From assembly GCA_036377075.1 (NCBI GenBank), contig DASUZB010000028.1, positions 1-45,569 of the forward strand: a stretch of 45,569 nt of DNA. The letters are read 5' to 3'. The DNA comes from DASUZB01 sp036377075. GTDB lineage: Bacteria > Actinomycetota > CALGFH01. Under the pieces are notes generated by a model. That model was not told where the DNA came from. It searched no databases and saw only the letters and a list, made by a program, of their open reading frames with translations. Positions within the stretch are counted from its first letter, which is position 1. Every line of letters starts with the position of its first letter. The position numbers and the translations under genes were made by a program. Shown in pieces: positions 1-7,089 of the stretch.

Positions 1-27
1 TGGGGGACTGATGGACCGACGGCCCTG

Positions 28-558
28 ATGGACTGGTATCGCATCTGCAAGTACGACCCGGCGTTTCGCGACGGGACGGGTGCGTACCAGCGTGACGAGT
101 GGACCAGCGTTAGCGACATCGGCCGGACGTTCGACGGCGTCACGCTCGACGCCTCGACCTACCTCGCGACGGAAACGGCGTACGTACGGGCGATCCGGGA
201 ATTCATGACCGACGCCGGCGTGACCATGCTGCGCGTCGCAGCCCTCGAACCACCGCCGGACCTCGACCCGCTCGTGAAGTACCAGCTGCCAGACGCCGAA
301 CCGCTCGCACGGCTGGCGCATGAGATCCGGGACGGCATGGAGCTCTCCGGTACCGAACTGGATCTGGCGTGTCGCCTCAACCTCCGCGAGGTGCTCTGGT
401 GCCGGCTGGAGCAACCGGCTCGCCTCGTGGTGGAGACCAGCTACGACTACTACCTTCACATCGGCACCGCCGCTACCTCGGAGCGAGCGATCACGAAGGT
501 CCACGAGCTCGGGCTGTTCGTCCACGAAGCTCCCGATCTCGCACGCGGCCGCGAGTAG
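28..558 (+). CDS. hypothetical protein, unrecognised
   Basis: This open frame encodes about 176 residues with normal high-GC codon use, so it is very likely a real gene, but I do not recognise the family. The protein is soluble in appearance: no signal peptide, no membrane segment, and mixed acidic and aromatic residues, including an N-terminal MDWYRICKYDPAFRD stretch and a YDYYLHIG stretch near residue 140. The frame is open all the way to the left edge of the window, so an upstream start cannot be excluded. The ATG at 28 is the first ATG in this frame but has no convincing ribosome binding site. It ends 73 bases before hisI and is on the same strand. No function is assigned. Confidence 0.6.
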   Translation: MDWYRICKYDPAFRDGTGAYQRDEWTSVSDIGRTFDGVTLDASTYLATETAYVRAIREFMTDAGVTMLRVAALEPPPDLDPLVKYQLPDAEPLARLAHEIRDGMELSGTELDLACRLNLREVLWCRLEQPARLVVETSYDYYLHIGTAATSERAITKVHELGLFVHEAPDLARGRE

Positions 559-631
559 TACCTTGTTGCGCTGATCCGCCTGGGCCCGGGGGTCGGTTGG
601 CCTCCGGGCGGACTCGTTCGAGGAGCCCCGT

Positions 632-1018
632 GTGGCCAAGCCAGTGTTGCAGGACATCATCTCCAGCCTGCGGTTCGACGCCCAGCAGCTCGTCTGCGCG
701 GTGGTCCAGGACCATGCCGACGGCACCGTGCTGATGGTCGCGTGGATGGACGCCGAGGCCGTGCGGCGCACGCTGACCACCGGGAGGACCTGGTTCTGGA
801 GCCGCTCCAGGAAGGAGCACTGGCGCAAGGGCGACACCTCGGGGAACGTCCAGCTCGTCCGGTCGGTGGCGGTCGACTGCGACGGCGACGCCCTGCTGGT
901 GCGCGTCGAGCAGGTCGGCGTCGCCTGCCACACCGGGGCGCGCAGCTGCTTCCACACGCCGCTGCCCACCAGCGGGACGCAGGAGCCGCCCATCGGGGCG
1001 AAGGAACGGCGGCGGTGA
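632..1018 (+). CDS. hisI: phosphoribosyl-AMP cyclohydrolase HisI
   Basis: HisI opens the purine ring of phosphoribosyl-AMP in the third step of histidine synthesis, in the cytoplasm. The 128-residue length is typical of stand-alone HisI without a fused HisE domain. Visible family signatures are VAWMDAEA near residue 36, the WSRSRKEHWRKGDTSGN substrate-binding stretch, and the metal-binding end with VDCDGDALLVRVEQ followed by ACHTGARSCF. The GTG start is preceded by GAGGAG at the right distance. The stop codon overlaps the GTG start of trpE, so the two are translationally coupled, as in the conserved actinobacterial his/trp neighbourhood. Confidence 0.95.
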   Translation: MAKPVLQDIISSLRFDAQQLVCAVVQDHADGTVLMVAWMDAEAVRRTLTTGRTWFWSRSRKEHWRKGDTSGNVQLVRSVAVDCDGDALLVRVEQVGVACHTGARSCFHTPLPTSGTQEPPIGAKERRR

Positions 1019-2523
1019 TCTCCCACGCCCTGACGGCCGGGCTGCGGCCGTCGCTCGAGGAATTCACCGAGCTGGCCGAGGAGTACACCGTCGTGCCGGT
1101 CTGGCGCGAGCTGCTCGGCGACTTGGAGACGCCGGTGGGGGCGTTCCGCAAGCTCGGCGGCGGGCACGGCTCCGTCCTGCTCGAGAGCGTCGAGCACGGC
1201 GAGCGCTGGGGGCGCTGGTCGTTCATCGGCACCGACCCGTTCGCCACCTTCCACGCGCGCGGCGGGCGGGTCTGGTGGACCGGGACGGCGCCCGCCGGCC
1301 TGCCGGACGGTCCGCCCCTGACGGTGCTGCGCGCCGCGCTGCAGCGGCTCCGCTCGCCGTCCCTGCCGGGCCTGCCGCCGCTGTTCGCCGGCGCGGTCGG
1401 CTACCTCGGCTACGACCTCGTCCGCGAGCTGGAGCGCCTGCCCGACACCACCGACGACGACCTCGGCCTGCCCGACGCGGTGCTGGTGTTCCCGCGCTCG
1501 GTGGTGGTCTTCGACCACCTCGGGCAGAAGCTCGTCCTGGTCACCAACGTGGTCGTCGACCAGGCCGCGGACCTGCGCGCGGCGTACGCGGACGGCGCCA
1601 GGCGGCTCGACGAGCTGGCCGAGCGGCTCTCGGTGGCCGCCCCGGCGCCGGTCAGGCCGCTGCCGGCCGCCGGCCCGCCGGCGCCGGCCGCCAGCGACCT
1701 CGATCCCGGCCGCTACCAGGAGATGGTCCGGATCGCCAAGGAGCACATCCGCGAGGGCGACATCTTCCAGGTGGTGCCGTCGCAGCGCTTCTCGCTGCGG
1801 ACCGCGGCCGACCCGTTCGACGTCTACCGGGTCCTGCGGGTGGTCAACCCCTCACCGTACATGTACTTCCTGCGCCTGCCCGAGGTCACCCTCTCCGGGT
1901 CGTCGCCCGAGGTGCTGGTCACCGTCCAGGGCGGCACGGCGACGATGCGCCCGATCGCCGGCACCCGCCCGCGCGGCGCCGACCCGGCGGCCGACGCGGC
2001 CCTCGAGGCGGAGCTGCGTGGCGACGAGAAGGAACGGGCCGAGCACGTCATGCTGGTCGACCTCGCCCGCAACGACCTCGGCCGGGTCTGCCGGCCCGGC
2101 ACCGTCAAAGTCGGCGACTTCATGCGGGTGGAGCGCTACTCGCACGTCATGCACCTGGTCTCCGACGTGGTCGGGGAGCTGGCCGACGGGGTCGGCGCGT
2201 TCGACGTGTTCGCCGCCGCCTTCCCCGCCGGGACCGTGTCGGGCTCGCCCAAGGTCCGGGCGATGGAGATCATCGACGAGCTGGAGCGCCACCGGCGCGG
2301 TCCCTACGCCGGCTGCGTCGGCTACTTCGACTTCTCCGGCAACCTCGACACCTGCATCACCATCCGCACCTGCGTGTTCGTCGGCGACCAGGCCCACTGC
2401 CAGGCCGGCGCCGGGATCGTGGCCGACTCCGTGCCGGAGCTGGAGGAGCGCGAGACCGAGGCGAAGGCGCGCGTGCTGCTCAGCGCGATCGCCGCCGCGG
2501 AGGCCCTCGGCCGCCGTGGCTGA
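1015..2523 (+). CDS. trpE: anthranilate synthase component I TrpE
   Basis: TrpE converts chorismate to anthranilate, using ammonia delivered by the glutamine amidotransferase TrpG, which is not encoded here. The GTG at 1015 overlaps the hisI stop and has AAGGA ten bases upstream; it gives 502 residues, the normal length, whereas the frame itself stays open much further upstream. The N-terminal domain has the LLES motif (about residues 46-49) and following residues that form the tryptophan feedback site. The C-terminal chorismate-binding domain shows DIFQVVPSQRF, GSSPEVLV, the RPIAGTRPRG stretch, HVMLVDLARNDLGRV and FPAGTVSGSPKVRAMEII. Feedback-sensitive enzyme control is therefore expected. 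Confidence 0.97.
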   Translation: MISHALTAGLRPSLEEFTELAEEYTVVPVWRELLGDLETPVGAFRKLGGGHGSVLLESVEHGERWGRWSFIGTDPFATFHARGGRVWWTGTAPAGLPDGPPLTVLRAALQRLRSPSLPGLPPLFAGAVGYLGYDLVRELERLPDTTDDDLGLPDAVLVFPRSVVVFDHLGQKLVLVTNVVVDQAADLRAAYADGARRLDELAERLSVAAPAPVRPLPAAGPPAPAASDLDPGRYQEMVRIAKEHIREGDIFQVVPSQRFSLRTAADPFDVYRVLRVVNPSPYMYFLRLPEVTLSGSSPEVLVTVQGGTATMRPIAGTRPRGADPAADAALEAELRGDEKERAEHVMLVDLARNDLGRVCRPGTVKVGDFMRVERYSHVMHLVSDVVGELADGVGAFDVFAAAFPAGTVSGSPKVRAMEIIDELERHRRGPYAGCVGYFDFSGNLDTCITIRTCVFVGDQAHCQAGAGIVADSVPELEERETEAKARVLLSAIAAAEALGRRG

Positions 2524-3085
2524 CGGCCGCGCCTCGCTGCGCGCCGGCGTGCTGCTGGCCCTCGCCGGGGTGCTGCTCGCGCTCACCGGCGCCGGGCGGC
2601 CATGGGCGCGGGTGTCGAGCGCGGTCGAGCTACCCGGCCTCGGCCGCGGCGCCTTCGGCGGCGCCAGCCTCAGCGGCAACGACCTCGCGCCGCTGTCGGG
2701 CCTCGCCCTGCTCGCCCTGGTGCTGGTCCTCGGCATCGCGGCGACGCGCGGCCGCGGCCGGGTGGTGGTCGGGCTGGCGCTCGCCGCCCTGGGCGTCGCG
2801 CTCGTCGCCGGGACGCTCGCCGCCGCCGGGCGGGCCGGCGACCAGGCGGCCGAGCGCGCCCGGCGCGGCCAGCTCGAAGGGGTCACGGCCGGGGCCGTGC
2901 GGGTGACCACCCCCCGGACGGGGCCGGTGCTGGTCGTCGTCGGCGGGCTGCTGGTCGCGGCCGCCGGCGTCGAGGCGGTCCGCCGCGGCCGGGACTGGCC
3001 GGCGCTGGGCGCCGCCTTCCGCGCCCCACCCGACCGCCCAGCGGTCGCCGAGGGCGACGGCGAGCCGCCCTGGGAGGGAGACTAG
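2516..3085 (+). CDS. Trp operon-associated membrane protein
   Basis: A small membrane protein of about 189 residues of the kind found directly after trpE in actinobacteria (the Trp biosynthesis-associated membrane protein family, like M. tuberculosis Rv1610). Its function is not established. Four hydrophobic stretches are visible, beginning with GVLLALAGVLLALTGAG at the N terminus and ending with GPVLVVVGGLLVAAAGV. A conserved-looking extracytoplasmic stretch with R-PWARV and LSG-D lies between the first two. The GTG at 2516 overlaps the end of trpE by eight bases, so translation is probably coupled. In the usual gene order trpC would follow; here a remnant region and a two-component system intervene. 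Confidence 0.85.
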   Translation: MADGRASLRAGVLLALAGVLLALTGAGRPWARVSSAVELPGLGRGAFGGASLSGNDLAPLSGLALLALVLVLGIAATRGRGRVVVGLALAALGVALVAGTLAAAGRAGDQAAERARRGQLEGVTAGAVRVTTPRTGPVLVVVGGLLVAAAGVEAVRRGRDWPALGAAFRAPPDRPAVAEGDGEPPWEGD

Positions 3086-3134
3086 CCGCGATCCGCCGTG
3101 GCGCGGGTTGGCGGGCGTGAACCGCCGTCGGGTG

Positions 3135-3200
3135 CATCCGGTAGGCGATCGCGAACGCGCCCGGCCGCAGCTCGTCGAGCAGTCGCCCGCGATCGGTCAT
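3135..3200 (-). pseudogene. N-terminal remnant of an ECF sigma factor
   Basis: On the reverse strand an ATG at 3200 opens a stretch reading MTDRGRLLDELRPGAFAIAY followed by RM. This closely resembles the first residues of ECF41/SigJ-type sigma factors, which normally continue with a LGS-EAEDVVQE helix. Here the similarity stops abruptly after about 22 residues and the frame runs into unrelated proline/arginine-rich sequence that overlaps the end of the Trp membrane protein gene. Regions sigma-2 and sigma-4 are missing, so this cannot be a working sigma factor. It lies directly downstream of an epimerase fragment. Confidence 0.6.
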
Positions 3201-3215
3201 GCCGCTGCGAACCCC

Positions 3216-3338
3216 TGCCGCCACCGTCGCCTCCGCGGCGTCGGCGACGTGGACGAGGGACCACACGCCGCCACCGTCGCCGACCAGCGGGAACCTGCGC
3301 CTGCGGACCATCTCGGGCAGCTCCGCCCACAAGACGGC
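3216..3338 (-). pseudogene. internal fragment of an NAD-dependent epimerase
   Basis: The reverse strand encodes about 41 residues containing AELPEMVRRRRFPLVGDGGG then VWSLVHVADAAEATVAA. This is the middle of an extended short-chain dehydrogenase/epimerase: the G-G-VWS-VH--DAA motif normally follows the substrate loop. The Rossmann NAD-binding N terminus and the C terminus are both absent, so the gene is dead. Epimerases of this type commonly sit beside ECF41 sigma factors, and a sigma-factor N terminus follows immediately in the same frame, which supports reading both as relics of one lost locus. Confidence 0.6.
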
Positions 3339-3379
3339 AGCCCCGGCGGTGACACCCCGCCCCTTTCTTGGGATTGCAA

Positions 3380-3403
3380 GCCCGCCCTGTCGATGGGGCG
3401 GGC
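3380..3403. repeat. GC-rich inverted repeat, possible terminator
   Basis: A perfect 8-base inverted repeat (GCCCGCCC / GGGCGGGC) with an 8-base loop lies in the gap after the Trp membrane protein gene. There is no T-run on either side, so termination is possible but unproven. Two more perfect palindromes follow at 3429-3445 (7-base arms, 3-base loop) and 3451-3467 (8-base arms around a single T). Confidence 0.4.
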
Positions 3404-3729
3404 TGCCGTTCGTGTAGCAGGTGAAGGAGCCGGCCTGCGGCCGGCGCAGCCCGGTGCCTGGCACCGGCCGGCCGTGACCACGACCGTGACGGGGCCGAAC
3501 TGGCCCAAACTGCACAGGTCCAAGATCATCGACCAGGTGAAGCACCATCGGCCCCGAATGGCCCATTGACCTGCGGAGATCCATCGGGTCGCTGAGGCTT
3601 TCGGCGGATCCGGGCTAAGGTTGAGCTGGAGCTTTACCTGGCTCGAACACGGCCGTGCGGGAGTCCGAACGTGGGGCGCACAGTATCGGGGCGGCCGGGC
3701 CTGACCAGCGGGCGAGGAAGGGTGGGCGG

Positions 3730-4431
3730 TTGGACCACGGGACCGCGTCGAAGGGGACCGTCCTGATCGTCGAGGACGAGCAGTCGATCGCCGACCTCGT
3801 CCGCCTCTACCTGGAGCGCGAGGGCTTCGAGGTGGAGTGGCGCAGCGACGGCCGCTCCGGGCTGGCGGCGGTCGGGACGACCCGGCCCCGGCTGGTCGTG
3901 CTCGACCTGATGCTGCCGGCGATGGACGGCTTCGAGGTCCTCAAGGCGCTGCGCGGCGGCGGCGGGCGGCTGCCGGTGATCGTGGTCACCGCCCGCGAGG
4001 AGGAGGCCGACCGCGTCCTCGGCCTGGAGCTCGGCGCCGACGACTACGTCACCAAGCCGTTCTCCCCGCGGGAGCTGGTGGCCCGGGTCAAGGCGGTGCT
4101 GCGGCGCAGCGAGACCGAGCCGGCCGAGGGGCCCGAGCCACCCATGCACCTCGGCGACCTCACCGTCGACCCCGCCCGCCACGAGGTCGTCTTCGAGGGC
4201 CGCCAGGTGCAGCTCACCGCGCGCGAGTTCGAGCTGCTCGCCTACCTGGTCCGCAACCGCGGCCTGGTGCTCAGCCGCGACCAGATCCTCGAACGGGTCT
4301 GGGGTTACTCCTTCCCGGCGGACACCCGCACGGTCGACGTCCACATCCGGCAGGTCAGGGCCAAGCTGGGCGAGCGCGCGCCGATCGTGACCGTCCGTGG
4401 CGTCGGCTACAAAGCCGACGACCGGCGATGA
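3730..4431 (+). CDS. OmpR/PhoB-family response regulator
   Basis: A DNA-binding response regulator of about 233 residues. The receiver domain (residues 9-120) shows the acidic pair E15/D16, phosphoacceptor D59 in VVLDLMLPAMDG, the conserved Thr in VVTARE and K109 in VTKPFSPREL. The C-terminal winged helix (about 135-230) has LTAREFELLAYLVRN and the recognition helix in RTVDVHIRQVRAKL. I chose the TTG at 3730 because GAGGAAGG lies nine bases upstream and the receiver domain begins eight residues later; the frame is open from GTG 3655. The stop overlaps the ATG of the histidine kinase, so the pair is co-translated. The signal sensed and the target genes are unknown. Confidence 0.93.
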   Translation: MDHGTASKGTVLIVEDEQSIADLVRLYLEREGFEVEWRSDGRSGLAAVGTTRPRLVVLDLMLPAMDGFEVLKALRGGGGRLPVIVVTAREEEADRVLGLELGADDYVTKPFSPRELVARVKAVLRRSETEPAEGPEPPMHLGDLTVDPARHEVVFEGRQVQLTAREFELLAYLVRNRGLVLSRDQILERVWGYSFPADTRTVDVHIRQVRAKLGERAPIVTVRGVGYKADDRR

Positions 4432-5942
4432 GCGCGCCGGTGCCCACGGCGCGGCTGCACCGCGCCCCCACCGGGTCGCTGCGCGGCCGCCTGGTCCGAC
4501 TGCTGGTCGCGGTCGTGGCCGGGGTCGCCCTGCTGATGGGCGTCATCACCCTGTCCCTGGTGCGGCTGCTGCCGGCCCGCGGCCTCGAGCAGGACCTGGC
4601 CGACCAGGCCGAAGCGGTGGCCACCGCCGACATCGGCTTCCGGCGGCCCTGCGTCGGCGCCACCGCGCTGCGCTCGGTCGGCACCGAGCTGTACCTGGTC
4701 GGCGTGGACGGCAGGGCGCGCCGGCCGGCCTGCCCGACCCGGGTGGCGCGCGGCGGCGCGCTCGCCCCGGCGCCAGGCGTCGACCTGGCCGGCTTGGTGG
4801 CGGCGGGCGAGGCCACCTCCGGGGCGCGCGGCGGGGTGGCCTACGCCTTCCGGCCGCTCCCGGCCGCCGGCGTACGCCGCGCCCCCGCCGTGCTGCTCGC
4901 CCACCGCACGGGCGTGCCAAGCCCCGACCTGCTCGGGCTGGTCGCCCGGCGGCTGCTGCTCGCCGGCCTGCTCGCGGTCGTCGCGGCGGCGGGGGTCGCG
5001 TGGCTGGTCGCCGACCGGCTCACCGCGCCGCTGGGCCGCCTGGTCGCCGCCGCCCGCAGCATCGGCACCGGCGACCTCGGCACCCGGGTCGCGGTCGAGG
5101 GCGACGACGAGGTGGCCGAGGTCGCCGACGCCTTCAACGACATGGCCGTGGCCCTCGAGCACGAGCAGGCCGAGCAGCGCGCCTTCCTCGCCAGCGTCGG
5201 GCACGAGCTGAAGACCCCCCTCACCACCGTACAGGGCTACACCGAGGCGCTGCTGGACGGCACCGTCGACAGCCCGGAGGAGCGGCGCGGCAGCCTCGAG
5301 CGCATCCACGGCGAGACCCTGCGGCTCGCCAGGCTGGTGCAGGACCTGCTCGACCTCGCCCGGCTCGGCCGCGGGCAGTTCGCGGTCGCGCTGATCGACG
5401 CGGACGTCGGCGCGGTGCTGCGGGAGGCGGCCGCGGCGGCGGGGGAGCGCGCCGCCGCCCGCGGCGTGCCGCTGCGGCGGCACCTCGAGGGCTCGCTGGT
5501 CGCGCACGTCGACCCGGGCCGGCTGCGGCAGGTGCTCGACAACCTGCTCGACAACGCGGCCCGGTCGAGCCCGCCGGGCCGGCCGGTGACGGTGGCCGCC
5601 CGCGCCCTGCCCGACGGCTCGGTGGAGGCCGCCGTGGTCGACCAGGGCCCCGGCATCGCCGAGGACGACCTGCCGCGCGCGTTCGAGCGCGGCTACCTGT
5701 GGTCGCGCTACCGCCGCACCCGCACCGTCGGCTCCGGCCTCGGCCTGGCGATCGTCAAGGCCCTGTGCGACGCGATGGGCGTCGCCATCCGCGCCGAGGC
5801 AGCCGCCGGCGGCGGCACCGCCTTCCGGCTCCTGCTGCCGCCACGCCGCGGCAAGGCGACCTGGAGCAGCGGCCGCGTCGGCCTCCCAGCCAGCGGCAAC
5901 GGCCCCGGCGCTCCCCGGTCCCGCGGTGGTCTAGTCCGATAA
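4428..5942 (+). CDS. membrane sensor histidine kinase
   Basis: Partner kinase of the preceding regulator, overlapping it by four bases (ATGA). The 504-residue protein has a transmembrane segment near residues 22-46, a periplasmic sensor region of roughly 125 residues with two Cys (75 and 102), a second transmembrane segment near 175-195, a HAMP linker (196-248), and a HisKA dimerisation helix with the phosphoacceptor H259 in SVGHELKTPLTTVQGY. The ATPase domain carries the N box DNLLDNAARSS, the G1 box DQGPGIAEDDLPRAFERGY and the G2 box GSGLGLAIVKAL. It resembles BaeS/PhoR-type envelope sensors, but the stimulus cannot be read from sequence. Confidence 0.93.
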   Translation: MSAPVPTARLHRAPTGSLRGRLVRLLVAVVAGVALLMGVITLSLVRLLPARGLEQDLADQAEAVATADIGFRRPCVGATALRSVGTELYLVGVDGRARRPACPTRVARGGALAPAPGVDLAGLVAAGEATSGARGGVAYAFRPLPAAGVRRAPAVLLAHRTGVPSPDLLGLVARRLLLAGLLAVVAAAGVAWLVADRLTAPLGRLVAAARSIGTGDLGTRVAVEGDDEVAEVADAFNDMAVALEHEQAEQRAFLASVGHELKTPLTTVQGYTEALLDGTVDSPEERRGSLERIHGETLRLARLVQDLLDLARLGRGQFAVALIDADVGAVLREAAAAAGERAAARGVPLRRHLEGSLVAHVDPGRLRQVLDNLLDNAARSSPPGRPVTVAARALPDGSVEAAVVDQGPGIAEDDLPRAFERGYLWSRYRRTRTVGSGLGLAIVKALCDAMGVAIRAEAAAGGGTAFRLLLPPRRGKATWSSGRVGLPASGNGPGAPRSRGGLVR

Positions 5943-6012
5943 CCCATTCACGTTCAAGACACCAGATAGGACGCCTCACCCCGGACGGCCCCGCACCGGC
6001 CACCGGGACGAC

Positions 6013-6027
6013 GGCCGGCAACCGGCC
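6013..6027. terminator. short perfect hairpin after the kinase gene
   Basis: GGCCGG-CAA-CCGGCC forms a perfect 6-base stem about 70 bases after the histidine kinase stop. No T-run follows. It may end or punctuate the two-component transcript; the remaining sequence up to trpC (259-base gap in total) shows nothing else except the trpC promoter element. Confidence 0.3.
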
Positions 6028-6188
6028 ACTCCACAAGATCCGCTGCACGGTCTGGCGGCGGGCGGGTGACCATTGGGACCGCCGCGTGGGAAACGCTGGC
6101 CGGTTGCCGCCTGACCTCCGGGCGTTGGCGCAGCGTGGGGCCATGGCAACCTGGCGGCAACCAGCCAGCTTATTCGGCGGCGGTTCCC

Positions 6189-6194
6189 TAGAAT
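6189..6194 (+). promoter_or_regulatory. trpC -10 element, leaderless arrangement
   Basis: TAGAAT fits the TANNNT actinobacterial -10 pattern and sits exactly seven bases before the GTG at 6202. With transcription starting about seven bases downstream of the hexamer, the mRNA would begin at the start codon. No recognisable -35 hexamer is visible at 17 bases. The ATG at 6193 lies inside the hexamer and so would not be transcribed. Confidence 0.55.
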
Positions 6195-6201
6195 GCTCGG
6201 C

Positions 6202-7032
6202 GTGCCGACCTCACCAGCCAGCCCGTTCCTTGCCCGCGCCGTGGCCGACGCGCGCGCGGCCAGCGAGCGCCGCGCCGCCGGCCTGCCGCTGGCGGAGTTG
6301 CGCGCCCGCGCCGCCGCGCTGCCGCCCGCCAGGCCCTTCCGCGCCGCCCTGGACGGCACCGGCACCGCCGTGGTCGCCGAGGTCAAGCGCCGCTCCCCGG
6401 CGAAGGGCCTGCTGCGGGCGGACCTCGACCCCGCCGCGCTCGCCGGCGCCTACCGGCGCGGCGGCGCCGCCGCGCTGAGCGTGCTCACCGAGCCGGTGCA
6501 CTTCGACGGCAGCCCGGAGGACCTGCGCGCCGCCAGGGCGGCCGTCGACCTCCCGGTGCTGCGCAAGGACTTCGTCACCGTGCCCTACCAGGTGTGGGAG
6601 GCGCGTGCCTGGGAGGCGGACGCGGTGCTGCTGATCGTCGCCGCGCTGTCCCCGGCGCTGCTCGCCGACCTGCTCGCCGAGGCGGCGGCGGCCGGGCTGG
6701 AGGCGCTGGTCGAGGTGCACAGCGAGGAGGAGGCGGCGGTGGCGGCGGCCGCCGGCGCTGGCCTGGTCGGCGTGAACGCCAGGGACCTGGCCACGCTCCG
6801 GGTCGACCAGGGCCGCCTGGCGCAGGTCGCCCACGCCCTGCCGCGCGGCGCCACGGTGGTGGCCGAGAGCGGCATCGGCAGCCGCGCCGACGTGCTCGCC
6901 GCCGAGGCGGCCGGCGCGCACGCCGTGCTGGTGGGGGAGACGCTGGTCCGCTCCGACGACCCCGCCGCGACGCTGGCCGGCCTGCTGGGCCGGCAGGCGG
7001 ACGACCGAGCCGGCGCGAGGGGCGCCGGGTAA
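6202..7032 (+). CDS. trpC: indole-3-glycerol phosphate synthase TrpC
   Basis: TrpC closes the indole ring of carboxyphenylaminodeoxyribulose phosphate in tryptophan synthesis. The 276-residue TIM barrel shows the family's VAEVKRRSPAKGLL phosphate/catalytic stretch with its catalytic lysine, VLTEPVHFDGS, VLRKDFV (second catalytic Lys), ALVEVHSEEE, GVNARDL and the phosphate-binding ESGIGSRAD and LVGETLVR. I chose GTG 6202 rather than ATG 6193 because a -10 hexamer overlaps the ATG. No ribosome binding site precedes either codon, in keeping with a leaderless message. It is followed 57 bases later by trpB2. Confidence 0.95.
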   Translation: MPTSPASPFLARAVADARAASERRAAGLPLAELRARAAALPPARPFRAALDGTGTAVVAEVKRRSPAKGLLRADLDPAALAGAYRRGGAAALSVLTEPVHFDGSPEDLRAARAAVDLPVLRKDFVTVPYQVWEARAWEADAVLLIVAALSPALLADLLAEAAAAGLEALVEVHSEEEAAVAAAAGAGLVGVNARDLATLRVDQGRLAQVAHALPRGATVVAESGIGSRADVLAAEAAGAHAVLVGETLVRSDDPAATLAGLLGRQADDRAGARGAG

Positions 7033-7038
7033 TGGGGT

Positions 7039-7070
7039 CCGGGGCTCGAGTAGCGAAGCGGTAGCTCCGG
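7039..7070 (+). promoter_or_regulatory. trpC-trpB2 intercistronic hairpin
   Basis: CCGGGGCT and AGCTCCGG can pair as an 8-base stem with one G-U pair around a 16-base loop, seven bases after the trpC stop and ahead of the strong trpB2 ribosome binding site. It may stabilise or partly terminate the trp transcript; there is no T-run. Confidence 0.3.
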
Positions 7071-7089
7071 ATGAACAAAGGAGGGGGAC

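Larger units (their letters stand above)
3086..3729. other. gene-free gap with decayed sequence
   Basis: About 640 bases between the Trp membrane protein gene and the response regulator hold no intact gene. The left half contains the reverse-strand epimerase and sigma-factor remnants; the middle holds three closely spaced palindromes; the right part contains a weak -10 candidate TAAGGT at 3616-3621 about 110 bases before the regulator start. Long open frames on both strands here are arginine/proline-rich and do not look like real proteins. Confidence 0.5.

Noticed and set aside
742..1014. Upstream extension of the trpE reading frame
   Set aside because: It overlaps hisI entirely, is Arg/Gly-rich, and the GTG at 1015 with its ribosome binding site gives normal TrpE length.
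6141..6201. Tryptophan leader peptide / attenuator before trpC
   Set aside because: The short frame from ATG 6142 contains a single Trp codon and no competing hairpins; the leaderless promoter explains the region better.
7027..7032. GGGTAA at the trpC stop as another SigB/F promoter
   Set aside because: No GTTT-like -35 at 16-17 bases upstream; it is the end of the trpC coding sequence.
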